Origin: Phenylobacterium sp.
GTDB lineage: Bacteria; Pseudomonadota; Alphaproteobacteria; Caulobacterales; Caulobacteraceae
NCBI RefSeq assembly: GCF_030697925.1
Contig: NZ_JAUYOJ010000080.1
Coordinates: 62,001-126,000, forward strand
Length of the DNA stretch: 64,000 nt
Reading direction: 5' to 3'
Part shown: positions 1 to 9,083 of the stretch, piece after piece
Position numbering within the stretch: the stretch's first letter is position 1
How the letters are laid out: each line of letters begins with the position of its first letter
Position numbers and translations under genes: made by a program
Notes under the pieces: model-generated
Databases searched by the model: none
Told to the model about the DNA's origin: nothing
What the model saw: the letters and a program-made list of their open reading frames with translations, nothing else

Positions 1-1598
1 TCGTGGATCGTCCGGTCGGCGTTGAAGGTCGCCGCCGGGTGGTCGGCGTCCACCGCGAATTGCAGCAGCTCCTTGTTCAGCTCGGCCCGGTAGATCGTCA
101 CGTCCCAGGTGAGCGGACCGCGGCGGCCTCGCACGCCGACCTCGCTGGTCCAGGCCGCCTGCGCCTCGACGGGGGCGAAGCCGGTCCCGGTGGGCGAGAG
201 CGAGCCGAAATTGGGCGGCTCAACGGACCTGGTGAGGTTGGCGAACACCTGGGCGCCGTCCTCGGACTCCCACAGGACGCCGACGCGGGGCGCGACCCAG
301 TCGAAGTCCTTCGAGGCGGTGAGGTCGAAGGCCCCGGCGACGCCCGGCAGGGCGAAGCCGCGATATTCGCGGCTGGCGGTTCCCCAGGTCAGGCCGCCGA
401 CTAGGGCGAGCTCGTTGGTGACGAACAGCCGTCCCTCGGCGAACAGGTCGCTGGCCTTGGCGTTCTGGAGGGACAGGGCGCGTGGCGCGCCTCGCGCGCC
501 CTTGGTGTTGATGTAGAAGGCGGAATCCAGATCGCCCCGGCGCAGCCACAGACCAACGAAGGCGTCGGCCCGCATCCCGGCGAGTTCGCCGCCCCAGTCG
601 AGGCGCCCGAAGGCGCCGTAGTTGCGGCTCTGCTGGTCGATCACCTGGAAGATCGGGTGGTCGAGGTCCTTCCAGATGGCATAGAGGCCGCCCTCGAAGA
701 TCAAGGTCTCGTTCAGTCGCCAGGTGGTCCGCAGCGAGCCGCGCAGGCCCCGCGCGTTGCGTCCGTGGTCGTTTGCGTAGTTCCCCGGCGCGGGCTGGCG
801 GGGATTTGCCTGGAACTGGGCCCAGGTCAGCGAACCCGGGATCTCCTGGGCGATATTGGCGCCATTGACGATAAGGCGGACCTCGCGGCCCTCGCCGAGG
901 CTGCGGCCGATACTGAGCGAGCCGAACTGTAGGTTCTGCTGGCTCTGCGGTCGCCACCCCTGTCCGGTCTGGGTGGTGGCCGCGGCGAACACGTTCCAGT
1001 CGTCGTGCTGGCGGGCCAAGCCGACGTGTTCGCGCAGCATGCCGAACGAACCGCCGTCGAGGCGCAACTGGGTCTCGAACCCGGCATTGGCCCCAGTGGG
1101 CGTCGCCATGTTGATCGCCCCGCCCAGCAGAGCGCCGCCGAAGCGCAACGCATTGCCGCCGCGATAGACCTCGGTGTAGCGGGCCTGCAGCGGGTCAGCG
1201 ATCTGGCTGTCGCCGAAGCCGTCGGCCTCGTTCAGCGGCAGGCCGTCCTGGGCCAGCAGCAGGCCGCGATTGTGGTTGGCGGCGCCGATCCCTGAGCCGC
1301 GGATCGAGATGCGGATGTCGCCGCCCCACTTGCGCTGGGCGTAGACGCCGGGCGCGTCGCGCAGCATGTCGTCCAGCGCCAGCGCGAACCGGTTCTCGTA
1401 GGACTCCGAGGCGATGACCGAGACCGCGCCGGGAGTCTCGGAGAGCCGCTGGCGGGCTCGGGCGACAACGGCGGGGTCCTCAGGATCGGGACGGGCGGTG
1501 ACGATCACCAAGTCGACGGTGGCCGCGTCGTCGGCCACGGCCAGGGCGGGACAGCCCAGGGCCATGAGGGCGCTCGAAACGAGCAGGAAACACTTCAC
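1..1598 (-). CDS. TonB-dependent outer-membrane receptor, N-terminal part
   Basis: Open reading frame that runs off the left edge of the window, so the C-terminal barrel end is missing. The likely start is GTG at 1598 with AGGA just upstream. A short signal peptide (KCFLLVSSALMALGCPALA) is followed by a plug domain: a 'SETPGAVSVI' TonB-plug entry, 'LDDMLRDAPGVYAQ', 'IRGSG', 'GLPLNEADGFGD' and 'YRGGNALRFGGALLGGAIN', all typical of ligand-gated porins. It should import a metal chelate or another large ligand using TonB energy. It lies 93 bases after the DUF2946 gene on the same strand, a common pairing for metal-related receptors. The substrate cannot be read from this part. The family call is firm. 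Confidence 0.88.
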   Translation of the reverse strand, partial: MKCFLLVSSALMALGCPALAVADDAATVDLVIVTARPDPEDPAVVARARQRLSETPGAVSVIASESYENRFALALDDMLRDAPGVYAQRKWGGDIRISIRGSGIGAANHNRGLLLAQDGLPLNEADGFGDSQIADPLQARYTEVYRGGNALRFGGALLGGAINMATPTGANAGFETQLRLDGGSFGMLREHVGLARQHDDWNVFAAATTQTGQGWRPQSQQNLQFGSLSIGRSLGEGREVRLIVNGANIAQEIPGSLTWAQFQANPRQPAPGNYANDHGRNARGLRGSLRTTWRLNETLIFEGGLYAIWKDLDHPIFQVIDQQSRNYGAFGRLDWGGELAGMRADAFVGLWLRRGDLDSAFYINTKGARGAPRALSLQNAKASDLFAEGRLFVTNELALVGGLTWGTASREYRGFALPGVAGAFDLTASKDFDWVAPRVGVLWESEDGAQVFANLTRSVEPPNFGSLSPTGTGFAPVEAQAAWTSEVGVRGRRGPLTWDVTIYRAELNKELLQFAVDADHPAATFNADRTIH

Positions 1599-1691
1599 TT
1601 GCGGTGTCCTTTAGCCCGCCGGGGAGGGCGGGCGTGAGTATGCTGGGGAGGGCGCGCAGGCGCGCCGGCGGACGGCCATGCGGCCGTTCAC

Positions 1692-2120
1692 TCAGATCAG
1701 CAGGCTGGGAGGTCCGCGGGCGGGCAAAGGCGGGGCGGCGAGGCCCCGGCCGGGCGCCAGATCGACGGGCGCGATGGGCGCTACGTGGCGGCGATAGGCG
1801 ACGAACTCGACGACGCCGATGGCGACCGGGCTCGGGGCCGGGGCGGTCGCGGCGTGCCCGGCGAAGGCGCAGGGGCTGTCGTGGTCGGCTGCGTCGCCGC
1901 CATCGTCGTGTTCCGGCGCGGCCTGGCTGGGCTCGACCGCCACCGCGCCCTGGGCCGTGCAGAGCACAAGGGCGAAGGGCAGGTCGTTCGTGGCCGTGCG
2001 GGTCATGAAGCCCGCCGGGATCATCACCTTCAACGCCACGGCCAGCGCGGCCAGCATCATGAAGATGCCGCGCGTGGTCGCTGCGCCTGGGCGGGTCCGG
2101 AAGGTCACGGGCGCCGCCAT
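1692..2120 (-). CDS. DUF2946-type small membrane or exported protein
   Basis: A 142-residue protein with one hydrophobic segment near residues 19-38 (GIFMMLAALAVALKVMIPAG), a 'LVLCTAQG' motif and a His/Asp-rich central loop (HDDGGDAADHDSPCAFAGHA). This layout matches the DUF2946 family, short proteins often found beside metal-related TonB receptors. The His/Cys-rich loop suggests metal contact, but this is inference. ATG at 2120 is the first good start; a later Met pair lies at the membrane segment. It forms a likely two-gene operon with the downstream receptor and diverges from the dusA remnant, so its promoter lies in 2121-2215. Confidence 0.7.
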   Translation of the reverse strand: MAAPVTFRTRPGAATTRGIFMMLAALAVALKVMIPAGFMTRTATNDLPFALVLCTAQGAVAVEPSQAAPEHDDGGDAADHDSPCAFAGHAATAPAPSPVAIGVVEFVAYRRHVAPIAPVDLAPGRGLAAPPLPARGPPSLLI

Positions 2121-2215
2121 AGGCCAAATCGCGGCGATTGGGTAGCCTCCCAGACCCGCAATGTCCGAAGCCGGTGGGTAGGAAATCCCCGCCCTCTGCT
2201 GCTAAAGGGCGCGCA

Positions 2216-2338
2216 ATGACCGACCATTCGCCCCACAGATTGTCCGTTGCGCCGATGATGGACTGGGTGGATAGTTCAATTATTTCAACTACTTGGTGGG
2301 GCGTGAGCGCACGCCAAGTGCATCATACGTTCTCGTAG
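2216..2338 (+). pseudogene. dusA: 5' remnant of dusA cut off by island insertion
   Basis: The frame starting at ATG 2216 reads MTDHSPHRLSVAPMMDWVD, which is the N-terminus of a DusA-type tRNA-dihydrouridine synthase, then leaves homology just after the MMDW codons and stops at 2338. The intact dusA at the other island end carries HRLSCAPMMDWTDRH at the same place. This is therefore the original start of the chromosomal gene, separated by integration. It still has the native upstream region and may be transcribed into the island, giving at most a 40-residue peptide. Homology is seen directly; loss of function for this fragment is certain because the FMN-binding barrel is absent. Confidence 0.85.
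2255..2266 (+). repeat. Left attachment site core (attL)
   Basis: ATGATGGACTGG within the dusA remnant, identical to 23410-23421. Flanking bases to the left are also similar between the two copies (ACAGATTGTCC here, ATAGACTGTCC at the right end), as expected for attL and attR derived from dusA sequence. Confidence 0.8.
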
Positions 2339-2544
2339 AATTTCGGTTTTGTTCGTATGCGAGTCGGTGTTTCCACGACTGGACGGACTCGCATTCGTGG
2401 ACAAGCTCTCGACCGGGACCGTTCCGACCGAAATGCGCCAGAACCGGACCTTAGCTCCAGGGCGATGAACGGACCTTCGTTCTTGGGCCGCTCAAGATCT
2501 ATTCTCGACCGATTGCAGAAGTCGGCACTCGAAGGCACCCTCGT

Positions 2545-2946
2545 GTGATGATGGATGGTTGGCTTGCCGATATTGTTGTCGTGAACGAGAGCCGCGACCA
2601 GCTCGCGGTTGGAGATGTCTCCCTCTTTCGCAGCGCGGGCGAAGCTTGCAGCTGGTTGGAGCATTGGTGGGTCCAGAACGACGAAGGGTTCGCCTTTACC
2701 GCCGTGGGAGACCACCTCGTACTAGGCGTAAGTGGCGAGAACAGAGTCATTGTAGCGAGCCAACAAACCTCACCTGGCGGCCAAGAGTTGGTGTCGGGGT
2801 GGCTTCGCGCCACCGCCATCTCTGTTCTGGACGCGCGAAGGGCCAGGGCAGAAAGAGGAAGTGCTATGCTCAGCCGATCTGAGGAACTAGGGCAGCTTCC
2901 TACCTCCGTCGAAGGGCTGATCGCCTACATCGGCTTCACTAGTTAG
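2545..2946 (+). CDS. Hypothetical protein, first gene of the island
   Basis: A 133-residue acidic protein with no signal peptide or membrane segment. The middle (DIVVVNESRDQLAVGDVSLF, then AGEACSWLEHWWVQND, AVGDHLVLGV) has the look of a real globular alpha/beta protein, and base composition by codon position is sensible. I do not recognise a family. Three possible starts sit together (GTG 2545, ATG 2548, ATG 2551) behind a weak AAGG, so the exact N-terminus is open. It precedes the large orphan nuclease-like gene by 194 bases on the same strand. It could be an immunity-type or accessory protein, but nothing proves this. Confidence 0.5.
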   Translation: MMMDGWLADIVVVNESRDQLAVGDVSLFRSAGEACSWLEHWWVQNDEGFAFTAVGDHLVLGVSGENRVIVASQQTSPGGQELVSGWLRATAISVLDARRARAERGSAMLSRSEELGQLPTSVEGLIAYIGFTS

Positions 2947-3140
2947 CCCGCAGGCTACCAGCCACGAGCAACCGGCGCGACGGTGCGCTAAGTCCGCCAG
3001 GCGCCAGACGCAGAAGTCGGCCTCAGGCCGAGAAGCAGACGTCCGCCCGACGAGGGCGATCCCACACCGCACCCATGAGGACCTGAAGGCGCAACTGACC
3101 GAGTTTAGCTATAGCATCAGTCACACGATCGGAGGGCGAC

Positions 3141-5462
3141 GTGGGGCGATCGAGAAAAGGGGCTCGCAAGGTCCCCCGAGGGGCCAAGTCCAAAGCCAGG
3201 CGATCTGGCTGGGAAGCCGACTTCGTCGGCGTCGACAGCGTCGTGGCGGGCCTGAACCCGGACGAACAGCTCGTCGTGGTGAAAGCCGCCGCCGCCGAAG
3301 CCGAAGGCCGGTTCAACGTGTCGGCCAAGATCCTGGCCGACACCCTGGCCGGCTGCCACCCGCCCAGGATCCTCACCGCCCTCGGGATCCATCTACTGCA
3401 TCTACAGGGCGAAGGGCGGGAGCGCGCTTCTCCCGAGCTCCGCATCCATCAGCATCATCTGGAGCTGCTGCAGGCTATCGCCCTGCGCGCGCCGCTGCCG
3501 GCGCCCAGTTCCAGCCGGGTCGCCAGTTCGGTGACCACGGTGCTCGCCGCCCTGCAGGACAACGCCGAGGCCTTCTCAATGCGCGGTTTGAAGACCCGCC
3601 TAGACGATCCGACCATGCTCGACAAACGCGCCACCCTCCACCAGTTGCGGGGCGACACCCAGATGGTGCGCGGTGAGTTTCACGCCGCCCAGACCGAGCG
3701 CTACCTGCGGGCAATTGCCGGTCGCATCGACGCCCGTTTTACGGCCGCATACGGCGTCTCGGCGACCGCGCTGGCCGACCTTCAGTCTGGGCTGCTGAAC
3801 CTGCTTGAAGGCAAGATCGAGGCTTGGCGGCGCGGCCTCTTCCGCGTCACCCGCGAAGGCAAACCCCAGCGGGCCATCAAGGCCTATGTCGCTGCATTCG
3901 AGCCGGGCCAAGAGCCCGAGGTTCGCGCGCGGATCACCGCGGCCCGCGTGCCTGATATCCACGTGGCCGCGTTCCTGGTCGAAGAGGCCCACCTTAAGCT
4001 CGACGAGGTCTATCGGTTCGATCTAACCGAGGCTCGGGCGCTGCTGCCTACCGACGTGACCGAAGCCGCTGCACGCCAAATCCTCGACGCGTGGTCGCTG
4101 TCGTTCGGCGATCTGGCCGACCATCCTTTTGACCACCTACATTTGGCCAATCCCGTCTGGACCAAGCCCTTCATCCGCCTGCCCTGCGACGCCTGGCTTT
4201 GTCCCAGCCCAGGCACGATGATCACGTTCGCCATTGCCATGGTCGAAGCCCTGATCGATGAGGTCCCGGAGCTGAAGACCGTCTATGAGGACCGGGTGCG
4301 CGGGAGGGTGCTGGAAGCGGAGCTGGCCCAGGTAGTCAAAGCCGCGTTCAAGGGCCACCCGGTCTTCACCCGGATGAAGTGGACCTCCGACCTCGATGGT
4401 CGCGGCTACGAGACCGATGCCTTCGTCCTGATTGGCGACACGGCGCTCATCTTCGAAGCTAAGGCCGGACGGATCTCGCCGCTGGCGCGCCGCGGCGCCG
4501 ACGCACGATTGAAGACCACACTGGCCAAGCTAATTGCCGATCCTTCCGAACAGTCGGCGCGCCTGGAGGAAATCTTGACTCGCCGCCGCGAGCTCCACAC
4601 CTTCGATTCAGATGAGGGCCCGGCGCAGATCGACAGTAGGCAGATCGACCGCTGCATCCGCTATAACATCACTTTCAACAACCTTGGTCTCCTGGCCGCC
4701 AGCTGGCCCAGCCTGGTCAAGGCCGGTTTGATCGCGGCCGACACGCCCTACGCCCCGACGATGAGTGCCGCGGATTTGGAAGTGGTGTGTGAACTGCTCG
4801 AGCACTCCGCCGAGATCGTGCACTACCTGCGCCGACGCATCGAGTTCGAAACCAACGCTCAATTCATGGCGGACGAGTACGATCTATTGGCGTTCTACAT
4901 CGCCAGCGGATTCAACATCGGGACCAAGGAGTACGGCTCGACCTTCCTCGGGCTCTATGGCATGTCCCAGACTCTGGACGCATGGTTCTCTCGCCGCCGA
5001 CCGGGGATGGAGCCGCCGGCCAAGCCCCGCCAAGCGCGCACCCGTCTGTGGATTCGGATGCTGGCCACTCTGGCTGAGCGCCAGCCGCGCATGTGGCTTG
5101 AGATGTCTCACCGCCTGCTCAATATCGACTATGACGTGCAGGCCGCCTTAGAAGAGCGACTTCCGATTATGAGGGCTCGGATCCTGGCCTCGAAGGTTTC
5201 CGCAGACGTGTTGGTGGCAAAACTGCACAACCCGACGATCGAGCGCGCTAATCCCGCAGTCGTTCTGGTGTACAAGGCAGACACTCGCCAGGCTCGGGAC
5301 AAGATGATCCAATGGGCCGGACAGTCATTCATCGAGGAGATTGGTGCTAAGGATTGCCTGATCATCTCCTTTAACGCCCACCAGTGGTCCGATACATATG
5401 GGGAGATTGGCTACATGGTGCGGTCCGACGACCCCGAGCGTCGTGATTTCGGCGCGGCTTGA
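3141..5462 (+). CDS. Large orphan protein with predicted PD-(D/E)xK nuclease core
   Basis: A 773-residue protein starting at GTG 3141 behind GGAGGGCGAC. The N-terminus is very basic (KGARKVPRGAKSKARR), which would suit nucleic-acid contact. Most of the chain looks alpha-helical. Around residues 412-441 there is a nuclease-like signature: an acidic helix (VLEAELAQVVKAAF), then YETDAFVLIGD (Asp426) and IFEAKAG (Glu439-x-Lys441). This D-x12-ExK spacing resembles NERD-like and other restriction-endonuclease folds. No helicase or ATPase motif is seen. It stands alone on the plus strand and converges with the Mrr-like gene. The nuclease assignment is inference from the motif; function is unknown, with defence likely from the neighbours. 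Confidence 0.6.
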   Translation: MGRSRKGARKVPRGAKSKARRSGWEADFVGVDSVVAGLNPDEQLVVVKAAAAEAEGRFNVSAKILADTLAGCHPPRILTALGIHLLHLQGEGRERASPELRIHQHHLELLQAIALRAPLPAPSSSRVASSVTTVLAALQDNAEAFSMRGLKTRLDDPTMLDKRATLHQLRGDTQMVRGEFHAAQTERYLRAIAGRIDARFTAAYGVSATALADLQSGLLNLLEGKIEAWRRGLFRVTREGKPQRAIKAYVAAFEPGQEPEVRARITAARVPDIHVAAFLVEEAHLKLDEVYRFDLTEARALLPTDVTEAAARQILDAWSLSFGDLADHPFDHLHLANPVWTKPFIRLPCDAWLCPSPGTMITFAIAMVEALIDEVPELKTVYEDRVRGRVLEAELAQVVKAAFKGHPVFTRMKWTSDLDGRGYETDAFVLIGDTALIFEAKAGRISPLARRGADARLKTTLAKLIADPSEQSARLEEILTRRRELHTFDSDEGPAQIDSRQIDRCIRYNITFNNLGLLAASWPSLVKAGLIAADTPYAPTMSAADLEVVCELLEHSAEIVHYLRRRIEFETNAQFMADEYDLLAFYIASGFNIGTKEYGSTFLGLYGMSQTLDAWFSRRRPGMEPPAKPRQARTRLWIRMLATLAERQPRMWLEMSHRLLNIDYDVQAALEERLPIMRARILASKVSADVLVAKLHNPTIERANPAVVLVYKADTRQARDKMIQWAGQSFIEEIGAKDCLIISFNAHQWSDTYGEIGYMVRSDDPERRDFGAA

Positions 5463-5493
5463 GAGTTTACAGTTGGCGCAGGCGCGGAGGCGC

Positions 5494-6480
5494 TTAGAGA
5501 CTGATTTCTCCTGTAAGCAGGGTCCCCAAGTCGTCTGGGGCTGACCACAAACCTCGCTTGGATTTCTCATAGTACTGGCAGAGACCGAAGATTTTCATTT
5601 TGTCGCCGTGATGCAACGTGCGCCGCTCGATCTCCGTGAGCCCCTCGAAGGCATTGTCGTTAAACCCGTAACTCGACAGCAAAAGGCCACCCTTCCGCGC
5701 ATCTCTGACGATAACCTTTAGGAAATCCTGCACCACACCAGATCCCACCTTGGTGGAGGACCTCCAGTGCTTGATCTCAACGTAGAAAGTAGCCGTCACT
5801 CCAGCAACTTGGTACTCGAGAACTAGGTCTTTGCCCCCGTCTTTGGACCCAGGGGTCAAGGTCGTTTTGAAACCAAGGTTTTCAAACACTTCCGCCATTG
5901 TCTCTTCGAGCTGGCGCCATTCAAGGGCACGCAGTGTCTCGACGTTGCGCGCGATCAACTGCGCGAATTCTGCGCTTAATGCCTTCACTAGCGCACGAAC
6001 TGTCCCACTGATGTCGAGGTTGTCTTCCGCACTATCGCTTCGTAGTGCCGCAGCCCAAGCTTTCAGATCATCGAATCCCAGTAGCTCGACCTTCACCGGC
6101 ATAGCCCGCTCGACCGCGGCGCGCGCTGCAGCGCTAAAGTTGGCATTGGAAACAAGGACGACGCGATCGAAGGCGTTGAGCATCGCCATCCCCAATACCT
6201 CAGCTACTGCTGAGCGCTGGATCGCGTGGGAGTAGTACTTAAATTCCAGCCCGATTATGTCATCCGCCGCATCACTATTCGCTGCGCGGGTAATGACGAA
6301 ATCGACCCCTGGATCCTGAGGCCCGCCATTCTGTTTCAGTTGATAGTCGGAAGCAGCAAGAAGTGGCTTGAGGACACTGGCAAGGCCGTGCTCGGCGTCC
6401 CGCGGCGACAGGCGAGCTGATTGGTCGGCAAGCCGAGCCAATGTTGCGTCGATCTCGGCCAGCGTGTCGGCGTCCATCAT
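5494..6480 (-). CDS. Protein with two Mrr-like restriction endonuclease domains
   Basis: A 328-residue protein (ATG 6480; an earlier ATG at 6510 lacks a ribosome site). The C-terminal half is Mrr-like: FENLGFKTTLTPGSKDGGKDL gives Asp218, and FYVEIKHWR gives Glu235-x-Lys237. The N-terminal half shows a second D...ExK pattern: GVDFVITR (Asp60) and IIGLEFKYY (Glu79-x-Lys81), followed by DRVVLVSNANFSAAAR, also typical of Mrr-type folds. Mrr proteins cut modified or foreign DNA. No methyltransferase lies beside it, so it would be a modification-dependent or otherwise controlled enzyme. It lies 84 bases downstream of the ABC-type ATPase on the same strand and may belong to that operon. Confidence 0.75.
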   Translation of the reverse strand: MMDADTLAEIDATLARLADQSARLSPRDAEHGLASVLKPLLAASDYQLKQNGGPQDPGVDFVITRAANSDAADDIIGLEFKYYSHAIQRSAVAEVLGMAMLNAFDRVVLVSNANFSAAARAAVERAMPVKVELLGFDDLKAWAAALRSDSAEDNLDISGTVRALVKALSAEFAQLIARNVETLRALEWRQLEETMAEVFENLGFKTTLTPGSKDGGKDLVLEYQVAGVTATFYVEIKHWRSSTKVGSGVVQDFLKVIVRDARKGGLLLSSYGFNDNAFEGLTEIERRTLHHGDKMKIFGLCQYYEKSKRGLWSAPDDLGTLLTGEISL

Positions 6481-6564
6481 AACCTCGATCGATCCCGCGC
6501 TAGATGGCATCAAGGCATCGGGAAATGGGTTCGGATCGGACCGCAGGCCTAGTGCCTAGCGGGA

Positions 6565-8598
6565 TCAACTTGTTCGAATCGGCTTTATTACGTAGCCAGG
6601 GATGATCGTCTCGTTGCATTTGATGCGCGAGAGGATTTCCTTCAGCGTCTCTAGATCCTCACTGGTCGAAACGATGACCTGTTGATCGGCGCGCTGATGC
6701 GCGGCCGCTCGCTCAAGCAGTTTTCCAAAGCTAACGCGCGACGACGACTGCTGGCGGGGCTCGTCGAGCAGCAACATGCCTGGATGATGGGTCGGATGCT
6801 GGTGTCCAAGCTCCAACAATCCAAGCTGAAAGGCCCATTTCAGTCGGATGGCGTCACTCGCCGACGTTTCAAATCCGATCTCGTAACCTTCCTTTTGCGG
6901 CCGGTACGTGTCCTCGTCTATCGTCAGCTCGTTCGCATCAAATGTTGAAAAACCGAATTCCCGGGCAAGCTGGCGCAAGAGCGCGGTGAGCGTGTCGAAT
7001 TTGCTTCGATCCAAGTCGCTCATCTTATCCTTGGGCAACTTCGCGGAAGCCAGGAGCAGGTCTCCATACGTACCCGCCAAGGTTTGCATCCGCGCAACGG
7101 TATCGTCGAACGTCGCCTGGATCGTTTCAAGCTCACGGATTCGCGCCTCAGCTCTCACTCGTTCCTCGATGGCGACGGCGGACGGATTGCCCGTTGGGGC
7201 GATGAGATCGGAGCGAACGGTCCTAATGCGGCTGTAAAGTTCGTTGAGATCGCGTTCGACCTGCGCCGTTCGAATCTCGACTTTCGACATCTCCTCCTGC
7301 TCGCGCATCAAAATGTCTTCGAACATTTTCATCTGCGAGCGAATGTATTCAATATTATCCTCGATCGGCATGACGGCCGTTAGGACTTGCTGGGACATCA
7401 GGGAGTCTGCCAGAGACTGTTCACAGGTCGGGCAGTGATCAGGCGTCAGCGAGCTTGCGCTTCCCGAATAGCGCTGAAGCTTCTGGACATCCTGATTTTT
7501 CTGCAAGTCGTCAACCAGAGTTTGAATCCGGCGTTGCAAGGAGCCGATATCCGCCTCCTTCAACTGCTTGGCTTTGTAGACTTCAATGCGACTACGGTTG
7601 ACGTCTTCGACCTCCTTTCCGAGCACCTCCAGTTGACTCACCAGATGGTCCGCGGAGGCTCCGACGGCCGGCACCGGAGCCTCGTTGAGCTCGGCGACGC
7701 GCCGCCGTAGCTGCGTCAGCATGTCCCTCAGTGAAATCCAGGACGTCTTTTCGGCGAGCAGGACATGCCCCCTGTCAAGTTCATCCGGGATGATCGTCGG
7801 CCGTTGAGGGAGGGCATTCGTCTTGCCGCCGCTGCGTTGCGCGTAGCGGTCCATCTCGTCCCAAAGGTTTCGCCAGTCTCTCACATTTTGGTCGATGCGC
7901 TCTTGTAGCCGCTGCCTTTCGAGCTCGAGCTTATGGATATCGAGGTCCATGATGAACTCGACCGCGCGTTTTTGGACCTCCTGGATCTTCAGATAGGTTG
8001 GGATCGCGGCGGGGATCGCGGACCATCCGGCCTTCTGTTCCACCCAGAAGAGCGGAAAGATTGTTTCGAGGTAGAGCTTGCCTTCCGGACCGTCGTAGCG
8101 CCGGACAATGGGAAGCTGCCACCCGAGGAAATCTTCCAGGAACCGATGGAATCCATCTTCCCGCTGCGCCGCCCCCGCATCCAAAACGAAAAAATTGCGC
8201 CGCTCCGGGCGCGCCTCTGGATCCGTCAGGGTCGGGCCAAAATCGACCGTGATCAGACGATTATCAACCCCAGCCTTCTTAACCGGTCGATGAACTGTAA
8301 CAACGTTGCCGGCGCCGTTTTGGATTTCCAGTGACACGACGGATTCCAAGATTGTCGCGGTGCTCTCATCGTCATTCCTCAAGAACGACGTCATGGCATG
8401 CGGCAAAGGAATCTCACGGCGCGGACTGAGCATCTTCTCCAGCCCTAACGCATAGAGCATTCCTTGCATGCAGGTGGATTTGCCCTTGGTGTTATCGGCC
8501 CAGATGACGTTTAGCCCCGCCTCAAAACCGATGTCCGTCCCATAGACTCCCGCGGAGGTTATCGCGCGCATGCGCAAGTGCCGAAGGCGCAGCGTCAC
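6565..8598 (-). CDS. Rad50/SMC-like ABC ATPase of an ABC-three-component system
   Basis: A 677-residue ATPase. Walker A is ADNTKGKST (residues 34-42, Ala in place of the first Gly), followed by long heptad-rich coiled coils around a zinc-hook CPTC (residues 389-392). The C-terminal lobe has SASDAIRLKWAFQLGLLEL as signature helix and Walker B LLLDEP (609-614); Ser-Thr stands where a switch His is usual (VIVSTSEDL). It starts at GTG 8598, overlapping the stop of the middle gene by four bases, so the two are translationally coupled. In ABC-three-component systems such an ATPase senses or threads DNA and controls an effector. Gene order here fits that family well; the role in phage defence is inferred. 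Confidence 0.8.
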   Translation of the reverse strand: MTLRLRHLRMRAITSAGVYGTDIGFEAGLNVIWADNTKGKSTCMQGMLYALGLEKMLSPRREIPLPHAMTSFLRNDDESTATILESVVSLEIQNGAGNVVTVHRPVKKAGVDNRLITVDFGPTLTDPEARPERRNFFVLDAGAAQREDGFHRFLEDFLGWQLPIVRRYDGPEGKLYLETIFPLFWVEQKAGWSAIPAAIPTYLKIQEVQKRAVEFIMDLDIHKLELERQRLQERIDQNVRDWRNLWDEMDRYAQRSGGKTNALPQRPTIIPDELDRGHVLLAEKTSWISLRDMLTQLRRRVAELNEAPVPAVGASADHLVSQLEVLGKEVEDVNRSRIEVYKAKQLKEADIGSLQRRIQTLVDDLQKNQDVQKLQRYSGSASSLTPDHCPTCEQSLADSLMSQQVLTAVMPIEDNIEYIRSQMKMFEDILMREQEEMSKVEIRTAQVERDLNELYSRIRTVRSDLIAPTGNPSAVAIEERVRAEARIRELETIQATFDDTVARMQTLAGTYGDLLLASAKLPKDKMSDLDRSKFDTLTALLRQLAREFGFSTFDANELTIDEDTYRPQKEGYEIGFETSASDAIRLKWAFQLGLLELGHQHPTHHPGMLLLDEPRQQSSSRVSFGKLLERAAAHQRADQQVIVSTSEDLETLKEILSRIKCNETIIPGYVIKPIRTS

Positions 8599-9083
8599 AG
8601 GAGGTCCTCCATTCGCCAGATCTTGGTTAGTTGGACTTCGGTGAGCTTCCTGGCGACGTCGGCCAAGAAGAGGCGTTCCTCCTTGAAAACGCCCTTGTCA
8701 GCGTCGAGGGCCGCGGCCACCTCCTTGCCCTTCTCAGTCAGTCCGACGGACCTGCCCTTGGTGACGTCGACAAGTCCAAGACTGTGGGCGTAGGAAACCG
8801 CTCGGTTCAACCACGGTTCGACCCGCACCGAGACTTCGGTAGTGCGCAGCCGGCCAGCCATCAGGGCACGGACATCCTCCCGCCCCTCCTGGGTTCTGAT
8901 TGCATGCGCAAGGAACTGCAATTTCTGAAAACTGCCCTTTTTGCCATGAGCGTAGAACAGGCTGAGCAATAGGATTCCTATCCCCCATGACATCCTAAGG
9001 TCGCCCGCAACCGGCTCGGGGCGCGCGGTGAATGAGAAGGTTGCGCCTTCGATAGCTTGGCGGAAGAAGTTATCAGCTGCCAT
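8595..9083 (-). CDS. ABC-three-component system middle component (wHTH-type)
   Basis: A 162-residue protein. I place the start at ATG 9083 (MAADNFFRQ), inside the last codons of the upstream gene (11-base overlap); an upstream extension to 9152 only re-reads that gene. The C-terminal half has a winged-helix look: WLNRAVSYAHSLGLVDV, then a wing 'RSVGLTEKGKEVAAAL'. Small proteins of this type sit between effector and ATPase genes in ABC-three-component systems and are thought to bridge the two. The tight overlaps on both sides support one complex made in fixed proportions. Assignment rests on context and general fold features rather than on a diagnostic motif. Confidence 0.65.
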   Translation of the reverse strand: MAADNFFRQAIEGATFSFTARPEPVAGDLRMSWGIGILLLSLFYAHGKKGSFQKLQFLAHAIRTQEGREDVRALMAGRLRTTEVSVRVEPWLNRAVSYAHSLGLVDVTKGRSVGLTEKGKEVAAALDADKGVFKEERLFLADVARKLTEVQLTKIWRMEDLL

